Shown here: in pieces, positions 50,886 through 63,040 of the stretch
How the letters are laid out: the number at the start of each line of letters is the position of its first letter
How positions within the stretch are numbered: the stretch's first letter is position 1
From: Burhinus oedicnemus
Taxonomy: Eukaryota > Chordata > Aves > Charadriiformes > Burhinidae
Assembly: GCA_008921705.1 (NCBI GenBank)
Contig: VFFE01007100.1
Coordinates: 1,918,356 to 1,982,355 of the forward strand
Direction: 5' to 3'
Length of the DNA: 64,000 bases
Notes under the pieces: generated by a model
Database searches by the model: none
The model's input: the letters and a program-made list of their open reading frames with translations, nothing else
Told to the model about the DNA's origin: nothing
Position numbers and translations under genes: made by a program

Positions 50886-53800
50886 AATGAATAGAATATT
50901 AACATAGCCAAAATCGGGCACAGTTTTGACTACAACCTTAATTTTCTCATCTGTAAAATTCACCACTATTATAATAACCCTTATAACATCAGCAGATATA
51001 TGAGGCTGTTGCTGGTATTGAAACATACATGCTTCTGTACCAGAGCAGGCATTAGATTTCAGATTATGCTGGGTTATACTCTTGCTGACTTTTAATAATG
51101 ATTTTTAGTTTAGCAAAAGCCTCAAAGTGCCTCATACCAGAAAGGTATTGCTGGTATAGTCATTTGTATAATGATTTGAGAGTTGCAAATGTGCTTGACT
51201 AAAAAGTGATTTCAATAAATCTAACACTTCGAGGGCTCCATTGGAGGAAGCCCTGAGCTTCAGCTAAGAAGGGAACTTGTACAAGACTTCCTGTGGCCCC
51301 AGGAAAAAGAGTGTGTTACAGAATCAGAGAAAATTATTTTTTTCTCTTCTCTCCTTGCCCTGCAGTCTCTGATGATGTATTATTTTATGCCATATATTGG
51401 TATTTTAACTGTGGAACTGACCTGTTTATAAGCAGAGCAAAAGGTCATGTAATGCTTTTTTTGAAAGCACTGTTAATGATCTTTTGGGTTTGCCCTTGTC
51501 CATGTACTGTAAAATAATGTTGGGATGATAGTGTTTTGCTTGACTTCTTTCTAGGTTTTTTCTACTTGCTTTACCACTTCTCTCTGCGTGTGTAATATCT
51601 GACTGGTGATCCCACAAAAAGGTGTGTAATAATATATTACAAGGTCTGTTTTGCTACCCTGTCCTGGGAAACAGGCACTGGCAGTAGTAATATTTTTCCA
51701 TCTATTAATAAAGGAACAAAAGTGGTCTTAATGATTTGCTTACCTTGTTGAATATGTTTTGCATAGGTATTGCCTGCAAAAGGACAAGACTTGGAAGCTC
51801 AGGCAAACCGTTTCCTCTTGAATATACAGTGGCATTGCTACCTATTCAGTTAAATTTCAGCTGTATTATGAAGGTCTGTCATCTTCAGTAATTGGGCATG
51901 GTACATGGTATGTAGTGTATTGTTTTGAGGACAGCAGTTAAGATATGCCAAGCACATTCTGAAGAGCCCGGTTGGTTGCCAGAGTGTGCAAAAAGCCTGA
52001 CTCTTACCCCATCCATTTGTACAAGAAAAAATGTCTTCTAGTGACAGAGATTTTCTCAGAATTTTGAGGACTTTGCACAGTTCTCATGCAGGTTGTACCT
52101 ACAGTGGGAATGTTACTTGGGTAACTGTGCATTTAATGCATCAAAGTGTGGCTTTCTTGTTCAGTCATTATAGAGTCCTTACTCATATAAAAATCCTGTT
52201 GTAAAAATGGAACAGAATTTGATCCATCACGTTTAACAGAAAAGATGGTAGAAACTTACCAACTCCTGGATGCAGAAATGTCCTTTAAATTCTTAAAGTC
52301 TTTATGTTAGTACAGCAGATCCCTCCCATCTTAGTATCGTGCTTTGAATAACAGAGGATGTAAATGGAACATACAAATTCACATGGTAATCTGCCCCTTA
52401 GATGACAGCTTAGGTCTATATTACTATATACTATTCATTCCTTGGCTATTACACACAGGATTCAAATAATAACAGTATCATCATGAATTTAAAAATCTCC
52501 AAAGCGAGGAATTTCAGATTTCAGATTAATATTTAGATTTTTAACTTGAGTGGATGTTGTATTTGTGTCACCAACTTGTGATGTGAAAAATTTCAAGATT
52601 ATTCCTGACTACCACTGAATTTCTGGGTCATTTTGGATAAACTATTTCTGCCTTATGCTTCTCTTAACAGTCTTTGGTGTATCTTTTCACCATTTATGTT
52701 AGTTTCTACAGAGTCTGTATTGGATACACAGGAAGATCAAAGAGAAAAATGACATTTTCTAGACCTCATGTCTGTTTGACTCTGCCACCCAATGGTGTAC
52801 TTTATTATTACCCACTGCCTTCTCTCTGTTTCTTAGGAGTTGTTCCATTATTATTTTATTTTTTTAATACAAATTTATCCCCAGTGATACAAATGTCACA
52901 TCAATGTAGTAACATAGTCCACCGATAGGAATTGTAATGGAAAACTGTCACATGGAAAAAAGGGGGGTTTTCCGTGTACATTTTTTATAATGGTATTGTT
53001 GATTACCATTTTCAAATTCTGCTTACGTCTCACTTTTGGGAGTTCCTGATGCTTCCGAGATCAAAGTTCCTTTGATGTAGCACTGTGAAGACCTAAGAAG
53101 AAACAAAGAATGTAAAAGAAGGGATTGCAGTTCAAACTGCTACCTTTTAATATCAATTATGGCATGGAAACAAACTATCTGCCCCTGAAGTGGTTAAAAA
53201 TGTGAAATAATTTTATATATCCATGAGACCTTCATAGGCTTAAACCATATGCCTGAAATGTGTTCCAACCTCTCAATTCCTTCTGATGACAGATGCTGCT
53301 GTAGGATGAAAAGCTTAACTCTGTGTTAAGGCAGAAAATGTGCCAAAGATATCCAAGCAAAGCATTCCTGTGATCTTGATGGGATAACTAGATGGCTCTC
53401 TAGAATATGTACTTTGAGAAGCTGAGGAGTGGAATGAGGTGTCAGGAGTATTGCTAGACCAGTTGTTCCTCTCAGGTGCTTATTAATGGAATGTGGAGTT
53501 TTTGAGGAAATGTACAAACTCATTCAACCTTATCAGCAAATGTGTCCAAAATAAGTACTGTCAACTGTCAGATCTCTCAAGTGCTGTACATACTGTACCC
53601 TGAGAGTTCAGTCACGATGCTATGAGGTTGTTTGCTTTGCTTTTCTATCTTAAGAGTTATACAGGTGTGTACCTTGTGAGAAGATAAAAAAGGGTGGGTG
53701 TTGAGAGGGAGGGAATGCTTAAGGAGTAGGATGATAATGACCATAGTGCTATGTTGGGAAGATTTGACTGAACCCCAAGTACAGGGTGATTTTAAAAAGC

Positions 53801-56800
53801 ATGGTAAAGGTTTTCAATGCAGTGAAGAGCATCTGGGTACTGTGAGGTTTGGTGCATAGTGTAAGCTTGTCCACTGACAGTATTCAAATACCAACATATA
53901 TAATTATGCTAATCTGTATAATATTTATAGGACGTGCAACCTAGCTAGCCTTGAAATAGTTAAAATTGCAGCTCCATCTCTGAACAGATGGGAGCTGGCA
54001 GTATTTTACACCACGTGTTTTTAGATTGTGTTCAGGTTTTACTGAAATAAGGCTGCACGCCTATTTCCCACCCAATTTTTTTTTGATATATTGACACATG
54101 AATATTTGTTTTTATTGACACACGAACATTTGTTTTTGTCTTGACTTCAAGATGTCAATCTTTTGTTTATTTAAGAGACTAATAGAGATACTGGTTAGAA
54201 GGTACCTTTATTGACAAACTTGTTCAAACTCTTGCTTGAAACAGGATGAGTTGGTTCACCACACTGTGTAACTCAAAGCTTTAGGAATTCAGTGTACTAC
54301 TGAAAATGCTGAGCTATTTGACAGTGATTGGTGAGAGCAGTAATAGTTATAGCTATGCATGATAAAGAGAGCCATCGTAACTTTAACTATTCAGAATATT
54401 CCTGCCTCAGCTGTGAGATACTTTTGGTTGCTTTGGAGTACCAAGATTTCAATAAGGAGTCTGAACTAGACCACTGGTGGCATTTTGAAATCTTGCTGCA
54501 ACTCTGGGGCTTGCCTCACACCTATGAAAAGGGCAGAAACATGCCTGAACTCTGGAAGAAGAAGTATTTTTACATTTTGCTCTTGTGGCCAACAGCAAGC
54601 ATGTGGGTTTCACTGCACAATCCCAAAACAGTGGGGCCAGCTGGACTGGGTGGGCAGCCTGCCAACATCTAGTGATGGAGATTATGGGAAATGTAGTTTG
54701 CTTCTTTCAACAGCCTATAGAAGGAGCAGTGTGTAGCTCATTCTCTTAAGGCATTTTAGCTAAAACAACTTTACTCAGAATTTATTCTGTCAGAGTACTT
54801 TGGCTGTCTACTTGATCTTGTATGAATGGACAGTTGCAAAGCCACAATGTAGTTTCAAGAATATTGATCATACTAACGTACTTTCACCACAGAATATGTT
54901 AAAGATAAATTTCTCCATCAAAGAAAACAGAGGAGGAAGTAGTATGTTCTAATATTGTATATTGAACATTTTTTTTCTAACTCTAGAAGCAAATGAAGTT
55001 ACTTTTTAAAGACATGATTCACTACTTTCTTCTGAGAACAGCACTGTGTTGAAGTGAACAATCCCCGCCAATTTGCATTTTAATGTTAAATCGTTTAGCA
55101 GTTTCGATAACAGCATTTTTCTTAACAGATTATTTTTGTAAGGTTGTAGAGTGATATTGAGATGTTAACTCTGATTTTTTGATGTTTGTTACTGCTATAC
55201 TCTATATATTTAATTAAAAAGAATTCATAAAGAAGTAATGAATATTTATATGTGCTGCACTCTCAGGACATAGGATAACTTAGGTAGTGATGTTTGTTTA
55301 TTTCAGTTTGTGGTGCCTGTTAGTCACTTGGTGAAAAAAGGTTCAGTTTCCCTCGGCTTGCATCCGATGTTGCCAATACCAAGTGTTCAGTACCAGTTAG
55401 TATGCTCATTTTCAAGTTATCAGGGACAGCTGCACTTTCTGTGACCCAGCTAGTGAAGGTGGGGAGAGTTTATTAATTTTCCTGCTATCATTTTGGGACT
55501 TCAATGACAGTGTTCAGCAGTTCTTGTGTTTTCCTCTACCATTTTCTTTCAGGTGGTTTCACATTAAGGGCTGTCTTAGTTGGCCTGCACTTTTTTTTAC
55601 TAGATGCTCAAATTTTCTTTAAAGATATCTCAGGGATAATACATTACGTCTTTCCTGTCAGCCAAAATTATCTCTTCTTTTGGACCAAGTTGAGATTTAT
55701 TTTAAGAGGAATACCAACTTCAAAGCCTCACTCCTCAAGTATAGTTACAGTGTCTTTCCGCAGCCTGAATGCCCATGATAAGTAGCAACCAGTGCATATG
55801 CCAATGTGATTCATTTGATAACAGTTTGTGTGCATTGATGAACCACACAGGCCTGTACTGGAGCTTGGAAGGAGTACTAAGAATTAGTGGCTTACAAAAT
55901 CTAAAGCTGACTTTGACGTGTATTCCTCATGAACGTTGTTGTGAGGCTGAGCCTCCATTTCCCAGTCTTTCTGGCCACAATATTTCTGAGTTTGCAAACA
56001 ACAACCTGCAAAGTAGTGTAATATGCTTTGATGGCAGCGTAGCAACTGAGTCACTATGGGGGTTACTATTGCCCTGACAGCACTTCTGCTAAAGAGCCAT
56101 TTGAGCAGTTTTTAGCAATGCTTCCTTTTCAGGTTTGGTCTCTGATGGTAATGTTTCTTTGGAGGTTTTTGCATCATTGAATTTGCTGTGACTGCTTGCT
56201 GTGTGGCATGTTGAAATGCACGAATAACAATAAACAGAAATGGTATTTCAGGGCACTAAAATATATGCTTCCACTGCAAGGGTTCTTCGACATGTACTCA
56301 TGGCTACCACCTTCCTCTTAGTCTGAGGAGCAGAAAGCCATCTCTGGCTTTTCTACCTCACAGTAGTTGACAACCATATGAACTCAAAGTTTTCATATCA
56401 TAACAAAAGTTGTGGTTAAATTTTTTTATATACATATGAAGGTGCTGGATCTGCCAGCCATACACAAAACTCATAGAGAATCTTTGATACATGCTTAGCT
56501 AAGAACATTAACCTGTTGTGATTTGAGGGATGTTTTCCTCCAAAATTGCGAAAGTAGGAAATGAGGAATTTTTTCCAGACAATTTGGGAGAGGAAAAGGG
56601 AGATGCATTACCTTACAAAAAAATCTTTACAGGCCAAAAATATGTTCTTTTCCTAACAGTATAGAATTTATGGAAGTATTTATTACAGCTGTGACCTGGG
56701 AGACATTATCAGTCATAGTATTCTGTACTAAACTGGTCTAGAGAATCTAATGAAGAGGAAATAGTAGGTCAGATTAACACAGTAAAATTGATAATTATTA

Positions 56801-57840
56801 TTCTGGGCCTGTATTCATGGCCACAGCATTGCATCTATATAGTGTGATTACATCATTGCATCTAGGAAGTGATGTAGTTGAAGAGCAGGAATTTTTAGCA
56901 AAACGTAACACAGATTAAGGACGATCAGTTCCGGTACAGCTAATTGTTGCCAGACTAAGAGTAGGATTTTTCAGAGAAGAGGGGAAGTTTGGCTGTACAA
57001 GGGAGGTAAGCAGTGAGATACCTTTTGGAAAAATGCAGAATTCTGTCACCTTTTCTCACGTCCTTCTGGGAATGCAGTTTTCTGCCCTCATGATATGACT
57101 CATTCTGTACAACTGGTTTTGTAGGCTGCACACAGGGATTGTTAAGCCTTGAATTTCCCTTGTCCCTGTCTTCTCTGGAAAGACGGTGGAGGAAACCGTG
57201 CCTGTACTCCTTTATGTGCATGGATTCAACTAGTCCTGATTTCCCCCAGGCTATTTGTGCCCTGCCTACATTGATCATCTAAATTCAAGATGAAGAAAAA
57301 CCTGATCTTTAGGCAACTGATTTCTCCATTTTCTTCAGTCATAATTTGCTTCACATTTGAAATCCTTACTGGATGTGTAATCTATACTATAGAGGGCATC
57401 TATCCTGGACATACACAATTAGAAGCCAAGTCAATGTTACAGTAATTTGAAAAAGAAGATGGCCTACACTATCCTCTGCAAAACCTCTTTTACTTTACTA
57501 TATAAGCAGACTAACTTCTGACTATTGGATGCTGGAGTACAGAGCAGTATCTCTTTTAGTGTACACTTTGCTGTCTTTCCCTATGACATTAAGTCATGAA
57601 CTAGAATGGCTTCGGATTCCAAACTCACCAGAGCACAGTTTTAATTTGCATGAATAACAAAGTCATTCTGACTGATAAAATTCCATGGCGAAAGAGCACC
57701 ATTTCTATATTGCTTTCTGTTATGGTGGAAGTATATCAGTGCTTCTATCACTTGAGACAAAAATTTCCACTCTAAACTGTATATATTTAAAATTCTTTAG
57801 TTTACAGGCAGTTAAAAAATGTGAGGACTTATTTTCCGTT
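50886..57840. other. intergenic desert, no gene recognised
   Basis: AT-rich sequence without recognised genes. Small items are a 24-bp tandem duplication at 54090-54137, a GGGAAATGTAGT block at 54686-54697 that reads ACTACATTTCCC on the minus strand (ZNF143-like, one mismatch from ACTACAATTCCC), and an IRF-like GAAACTGAAC on the minus strand at 55350-55341. Motifs this short occur by chance in 7 kb, so I give them little weight. Confidence 0.5.
54090..54137. repeat. 24-bp tandem duplication
   Basis: Two adjacent units share ATTGACACAYGAAYATTTGT and a following TTTT. They differ only at two C/T positions, consistent with a fairly recent duplication in neutral DNA. Confidence 0.85.
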
Positions 57841-57915
57841 CACTTATATTGGATTTCTACATGTATAGCTTCAATTGCTAATTTGAAGCCACCCTAATTT
57901 ACACCAATATAAATG
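57841..57915. repeat. ancient palindromic MITE-like relic
   Basis: Two nested inverted pairs share one centre near 57,878. The outer pair is CACTTATATTGG (57841-57852) with CCAATATAAATG (57904-57915), 11 of 12 matching. The inner pair is GCTTCAA (57868-57874) with TTGAAGC (57883-57889), perfect. The right flank AATTTACACCAATATAAATG and then AGAGTAGAA resemble one arm of an old 'ttacaccagtgtaaatgagagtagaa' palindromic repeat of sauropsids. The sequence between the pairs has diverged. Confidence 0.45.
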
Positions 57916-60900
57916 AGAGTAGAAATGGGCTTTATCGATTGCTTGGAAAATTACCATGAAATGTTAAGATTGTCTACAGAGGTGTTCAACGTCTGCAAGC
58001 AGAAGCGATGCTACAATTAATGTCAAAAAAGAGGGAAAAAAATAGTGCTGAAAAACAGCATTTATGCAAAATTCAAGTTTAGTTTTACACTAAATTCAAG
58101 AAGATTGTCTTAGCTCTCCCTGCCCACTACAGCAAATATATTAGGCATTCTTATGTGGTGGAAAGTAGGCCATGATGCAACTGAACACGTACCAAATGAC
58201 AAAGCTTCCATTTGTACTAGATATTGTGGATATTTGCATTTATGAGATAATTTTTGCTGGCATGGATGAAACAACAAGGAAAACATTATTGTACAGTCCT
58301 GGGATGGAGTTTTTTGCAAGTTCATAAATGCATGCAATGGAAACAATGTTTCTGAATAAAATCAAAGCACTAAATGAAGTGTTCAGTCATCTGAATGTTT
58401 CCATTTGGAACGCTGAATAAAGAGTCCTATTTCTAATCCAAGACGGTTTTTATTAACACTCAGCGCATTTAGCGCAAGCACAGACCAGTTCTGAGATCAG
58501 CTAGGGTACAGCTTGAATAATAGGGAAGTTATTTTCTGTATAAACACAAGATTTATTAAGGCCTATTTTTTCTGTCTCATGAAAGACTAGTTGCAACTTG
58601 TTTGAGGAAGCCATCAGAACAATTTATACATTCTCAGGACCTTTCAGAAAAGAAGGTAGATTTACATCACTGTACAAACAATACTGAATTTATACCTGCT
58701 ACATCTTCTACAGAATGCCACAAAATATTGGTGCAGCAATTACCTGCTCTGTAACTTCCTTCTTCAGAATTTATGTAAAATTGGGATCATACCATACTCA
58801 AAGTCCACCTGAGTGATTCAAATGAAAGATGGACAAGTTATCAGCGTTCTAAAATTGAGGTTGTTTTTAATTTATTCTCTGTCTCATCACTTTATTGGCT
58901 CACATTACCATCTGTTCCAGTTACGCTGCTTATCTTCCAACTATTATCTTGCTGCCTGACAATTTATGTAAAACGTCCAAGAAGGGACAGTTAATCTGTG
59001 GATAAGTACCCACTGGTAAAACCCCACCTTTTCATAGAAAATAAATACTGGCAAGAATACGTGAAAAACAACAGCCACAATTCATATCAATTTTTATTTT
59101 AATTAATTCTGTTGTGCAGATATGTGTGACTTTCTTCCAAAGTTTCTTTGTTCCACGTAATATGTGGTCAGTTGTCTTACTTCAAATCTTAGGTAGCTTA
59201 TGTTCTTGATGTTGTATAATTATTCTCTATGCTGGAAAATTAAAAGAATGCACATACATTGATCTTGTGGACAAGGCGAGGAGTCTGCTTTTGAAGTGAA
59301 TCTCCCAACTGTTGCCACTTGCAGTCTGGTTGGTGTTATGGGGTGGTCTTACAGTGCATCTACTGGGTATCTTTCAGATGAAACGGAACTGAAGACGTAC
59401 TTTAGGAGCACGGTGGGCAACTCCAACTGTAAATGGGAATTCTGTTCATGAGAAGGTGCTAGAGTTGGTCCCAAGTAAACTCCTGACACACATGCAGCGT
59501 GACTGATGGATCCTCCATACCAATAGTTTCTGTTCAATGGTCCCACTCAACTGACTTGCTTCTGTTATGCCACATGACTTGCCAAGATAGACATAGCAAG
59601 AGATGGATAAATGAATGACGTATCCAACTCCCATTAATCTTCGTGCTCTTCATTTTTCAGTTGATCTCTAAGTGCCTGTTTAATGTTTCACACAGAACAG
59701 GAAAACAGCAACATAAGGTCTTAATGCAGTGCCAACCTACAGTATGACCTTGTGGTTAAGATACAGTTTTGAGAGGGTAAACTCTGCTTTCTCCAGGAGG
59801 TTAGGCAGCTTTGTGCTGTTGGCTGTCTTCATTGTGTTTACTTTTCTTAAAAGCACTTGAAATGAAACAATTTTTTGCTGTCTTATGAGAAAAACAAATG
59901 AAAAATCTTATTTAGATCCCAACTAGTTTTTCCTGACTTTTTATTAGCTGAACCAAAACAATGAAATACTTGCATATATTTTTCCCAGCATTTGTGAAAT
60001 AATTTGTTTTGGTCATTAAATGTCTTTTCAATTGGTCATTTTATGCCTATTCAGTAAGGGTTCCTGAGAAGATTTTCTACTGAATGGTACTAGTCCAGAT
60101 CCATTTGGAAATTTGAAGTTTATTTTCTCAGGACTGAACTTGCAGGCCACAGTGTATGTGTTTAACTTTGTAGTGGTAATCCCACTGACTGTCAGTTTTT
60201 ATGGTATGTCAGATCTGCTTCAGACTGGCCAGCTGCTGGATTTTGGAACAAGGATTCATTTTTTATTGAGTTTTAAATAGCTATTCAGTTTATAAATCTT
60301 TGTATGTGTAGGCACATCTATATGCCTCTGTATGTGGTCACCAGCAAGGCTTACATAAAGGGAAAATGCAGGAAAAATTACTTTGCTGTAAATATACCAT
60401 TAGTTAAATTTCAGGTTTTTTAAACTGTTAAGCTGAAATGGTGCCAGAGTGAATTGTTTTTTTGCTGGAACTAAATAAATGCATATTGCAAAGTAAATGA
60501 AAATGTGTAAGGAATGTTGCCTGTTTGTAACTGTATTAATTTAATGCAACTGTAGGCAGTGTTCAATGTCATGACTGAATGCAGAGAAAAACAAAATCGT
60601 GCCTGATGAAAACATCTGGATCCAAGTTTTGGTGCCAGTAAATTCTTCCCCCACTGGTAAAAAAGATTGTAAAACCACATTCTTTTGGGGTTATGTGATT
60701 CATAGGAATGTTTTACAGAGTGCTCCAGCTCTTCTTCTAAATACATAGCTCAGGGTCACTGGCTGGCAATGACAGTGTTCTGGGACTAAATCAGAGAGAG
60801 GTCAAGGGGCTATATCCTCAGTTATGCTGAGTTTGCAACTGGCAGGTAGGGGAGAATTAACCTCCATTTCAATTCCCTGAAACTCAGAATCCAGAACAAT

Positions 60901-61889
60901 CCTGGATGTAACTCGGAGTAGTTAGCTGGAGACCTTTGCATAAGGATTGTACGTTAAACAGTGTTTTGTTCCGGGAAGCTGGTTTATGCTTCATTCTACC
61001 TCTGCTGGTACTTTTATTGCTCTGCCTCCTGTAAGGAGGATCAAGAAGTCTGTGATGGAAAATCAACTATGCTCTCTGTTGTACAGAGTTCTTTCTGTAG
61101 TGATGATGATTGTCAGCTGCTCCTGGAAACTCGTCCTCAGTTGCTTTTTGGTCTCTTATTACTCTGGAGATACAGTGATCGTGAACAACATTTTGGCAGC
61201 GCTGTTAGCTTCAGAAAGCACTGTCTCCTATTCCTTTTCCCTGCCCTGGTCACTTGTTCCCACCCTTCTGATGTCCACAACCACTGCAAGAGTCACTTTG
61301 GGGAATGGTGCCCCTGATTGGTAACTGCTTCATTGCCTGTTTCTTCTCTGATCCATCCAGAGCACAAGCAGCTGTGTCAGCACAGGACAGGGGGCAGCAC
61401 AAAGATAGAAATAAGCAGCTGGGAGCAAGACAGGAAGGGGTGGCGATTTCTTAAGGAGTATTACTGCCAAAGTTCTAACCGTGGACTGAGGTAGGGCAGT
61501 TGGCACAAAACATGGACTTATCCTACATTTTCTGACTGTGAATACAATAAGGATGTGGTTTCGTGAGATATTTTCATGAGTCTTTGCTAGCAGTCTTGTG
61601 TATTTGTCTTCAGCCCCAGTCTTCCCCTTGTCCCTGCACAGTGTAGATCACTTTATCACTCATGCCATCATAGATGCACATGATGCTGAATTTTGAATGA
61701 GATCAGAGAAAGTGATCCAGCTTAAATAAAATACCGCAAACAACATTTTTAAAAGCTAGATCAGTTTATCACTCCTGTTCACTGCACAGCTGAAAAGATG
61801 CTTGCATTGGGCAGGTAGCGCTAAGCACATGCTTGCAAAGCACAGGTAGTTTTTTCATCAATCCTCCCCGTCAAAGGGAGAGGGGTTGA
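57916..61889. other. intergenic, no feature recognised
   Basis: AT-rich sequence. Two overlapping open frames at 60947-61324 (125 and 118 codons) are the longest outside repeats and the CpG island, but neither has a recognisable domain, and two frames open at once suggests chance. Confidence 0.5.
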
Positions 61890-61909
61890 AAGGGCCAGTT
61901 GAATCTGGC

Positions 61910-62085
61910 AAATCAACAAATGGTTACAGGATTGGTGCCACAGCCAGTGGTTCAGCTGCTTAGACCACGAGACTCACTTTGAGGAACCAGGTCTACTGGG
62001 GGCTGATGGGGTCCATCTGTCAGAGAAGGGGAAGAATATCTTCAGTCATAGGCTTGCCAAGCTGGTGAAGAGGGCTTTAAACTAA
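61910..62085 (+). pseudogene. CR1 ORF1 C-terminus (esterase-like domain tail)
   Basis: An open segment reads WQINKWLQDWCHSQWF, then LDHETHFEEPG, GADGVHLSEKGKNIFSHRLA and KLVKRALN, ending with TAA at 62083-62085. This matches the end of CR1 ORF1, which carries a C-terminal SGNH-type esterase domain; the Asp-x-x-His pair in DGVH is the position expected for the C-terminal catalytic Asp/His. ORF1 proteins bind the RNA and assist retrotransposition. The upstream part is lost or unreadable, with an in-frame TGA just before the segment, so this is a fragment. Confidence 0.8.
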
Positions 62086-62261
62086 AGTTGTCAGGGGAGG
62101 GGAACCTCAATCCATCCCACTCCTACTATTTTGATGCCAATGCCAGCAATAGATGCCCAGAGCCTGGAGAAGGATCACAGGTCAGCAGGAGAGCACCTGG
62201 AGTGCAGCATAAAGGAATTCCAGCCACTCCAGCCAGTAAGTCATCTTCATCAGGGGCCCAA

Positions 62262-63040
62262 CTTAAATGCCTCTATGCAAATGCACATAGCATGGGGAAT
62301 AAACAGAGGAGTTAGAGATGTGCGCACGCCTGCAGAGCTATGATCTTATTGGCATCATGGAGACATGGTGGGATGGCCTTTATGACTGGAGTGTTGGAAT
62401 GGAAGGATACAGGCTTTTCAGGAAGGACAGGGAGGTGAGATGAGGAGTGGGTGTTGCCCTCTATGTCAATAACCAGCTGGAGCGCATGGAGCTCTGCCTG
62501 GGGATGGAAGAAGAGCCGGCCAAGAGCTTATGGGTCAGGATTAAAGGAAGGGCAGGGACAGATGACATTACAGTGGGGGTCTGCTACAGGCCACACAACC
62601 AGGAATACCGAGCAGATGAGGCCCTCTATAGCCAGATAGGAGCAGCCTCACATTCACAAGCCCTGGTCATGGGAGGCTTCAACCACCCCAATATCTGTGG
62701 GAGGGACAACACAGCAGGCCGTAAGCAATCCTGAAGGTTCCTGGAATGCATTGATAACTTCCTTCTCCAAGTGACAGAGGAGCCAACAAGGAGAGGTGCT
62801 ATGCTGGACCTTGTTCTAACCAATGAGGAGAGGCTAGTGGGCAATGTGAAGCTCAAGGGCATCCTTGGCTGTGGTGACCATGAAATGGTGGAGTTCAAGA
62901 TCCTTAGGGCAGCAAGGAGAGCGCACAGCAAGCTCACTACCCTGGACTTCAGAAGAGCAGACTTTGGCCTCCTCAGGGATCTGCTTGATAGAGTACCATG
63001 GGATAAAGCCCCGGAGGGAAGAGGGTCCCAAGAAAGCTGA
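62262..63040 (+). pseudogene. CR1 ORF2 endonuclease domain, broken
   Basis: An APE-type endonuclease that nicks target DNA in live CR1. The start LKCLYANAHSMGNKQ is at 62262. A frameshift at about 62305 moves the frame to EELEMCARLQSYDLIG and ETWWDG (catalytic Glu). In-frame stops follow at 62441-62443, 62732-62734 and 63038-63040. The first two sit where CR1 usually has Arg, so they fit CGA-to-TGA decay. The motif usually GDFNHP reads GGFNHP here, losing the catalytic Asp, and one residue before it is missing. The DH of the SDH motif is kept in GCGDHEMV. Everything points to a copy inactivated by drift. Confidence 0.85.

Noticed and set aside
52950..52980. Hairpin-like CATGGAAAA...TTTTCCGTG
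   Set aside because: Arms of about 9 bp with a mismatch are expected by chance in 64 kb.
54328..54672. 114-codon plus-strand open frame
   Set aside because: No known domain and no clear splice or promoter context; part of it may be an unrecognised repeat.
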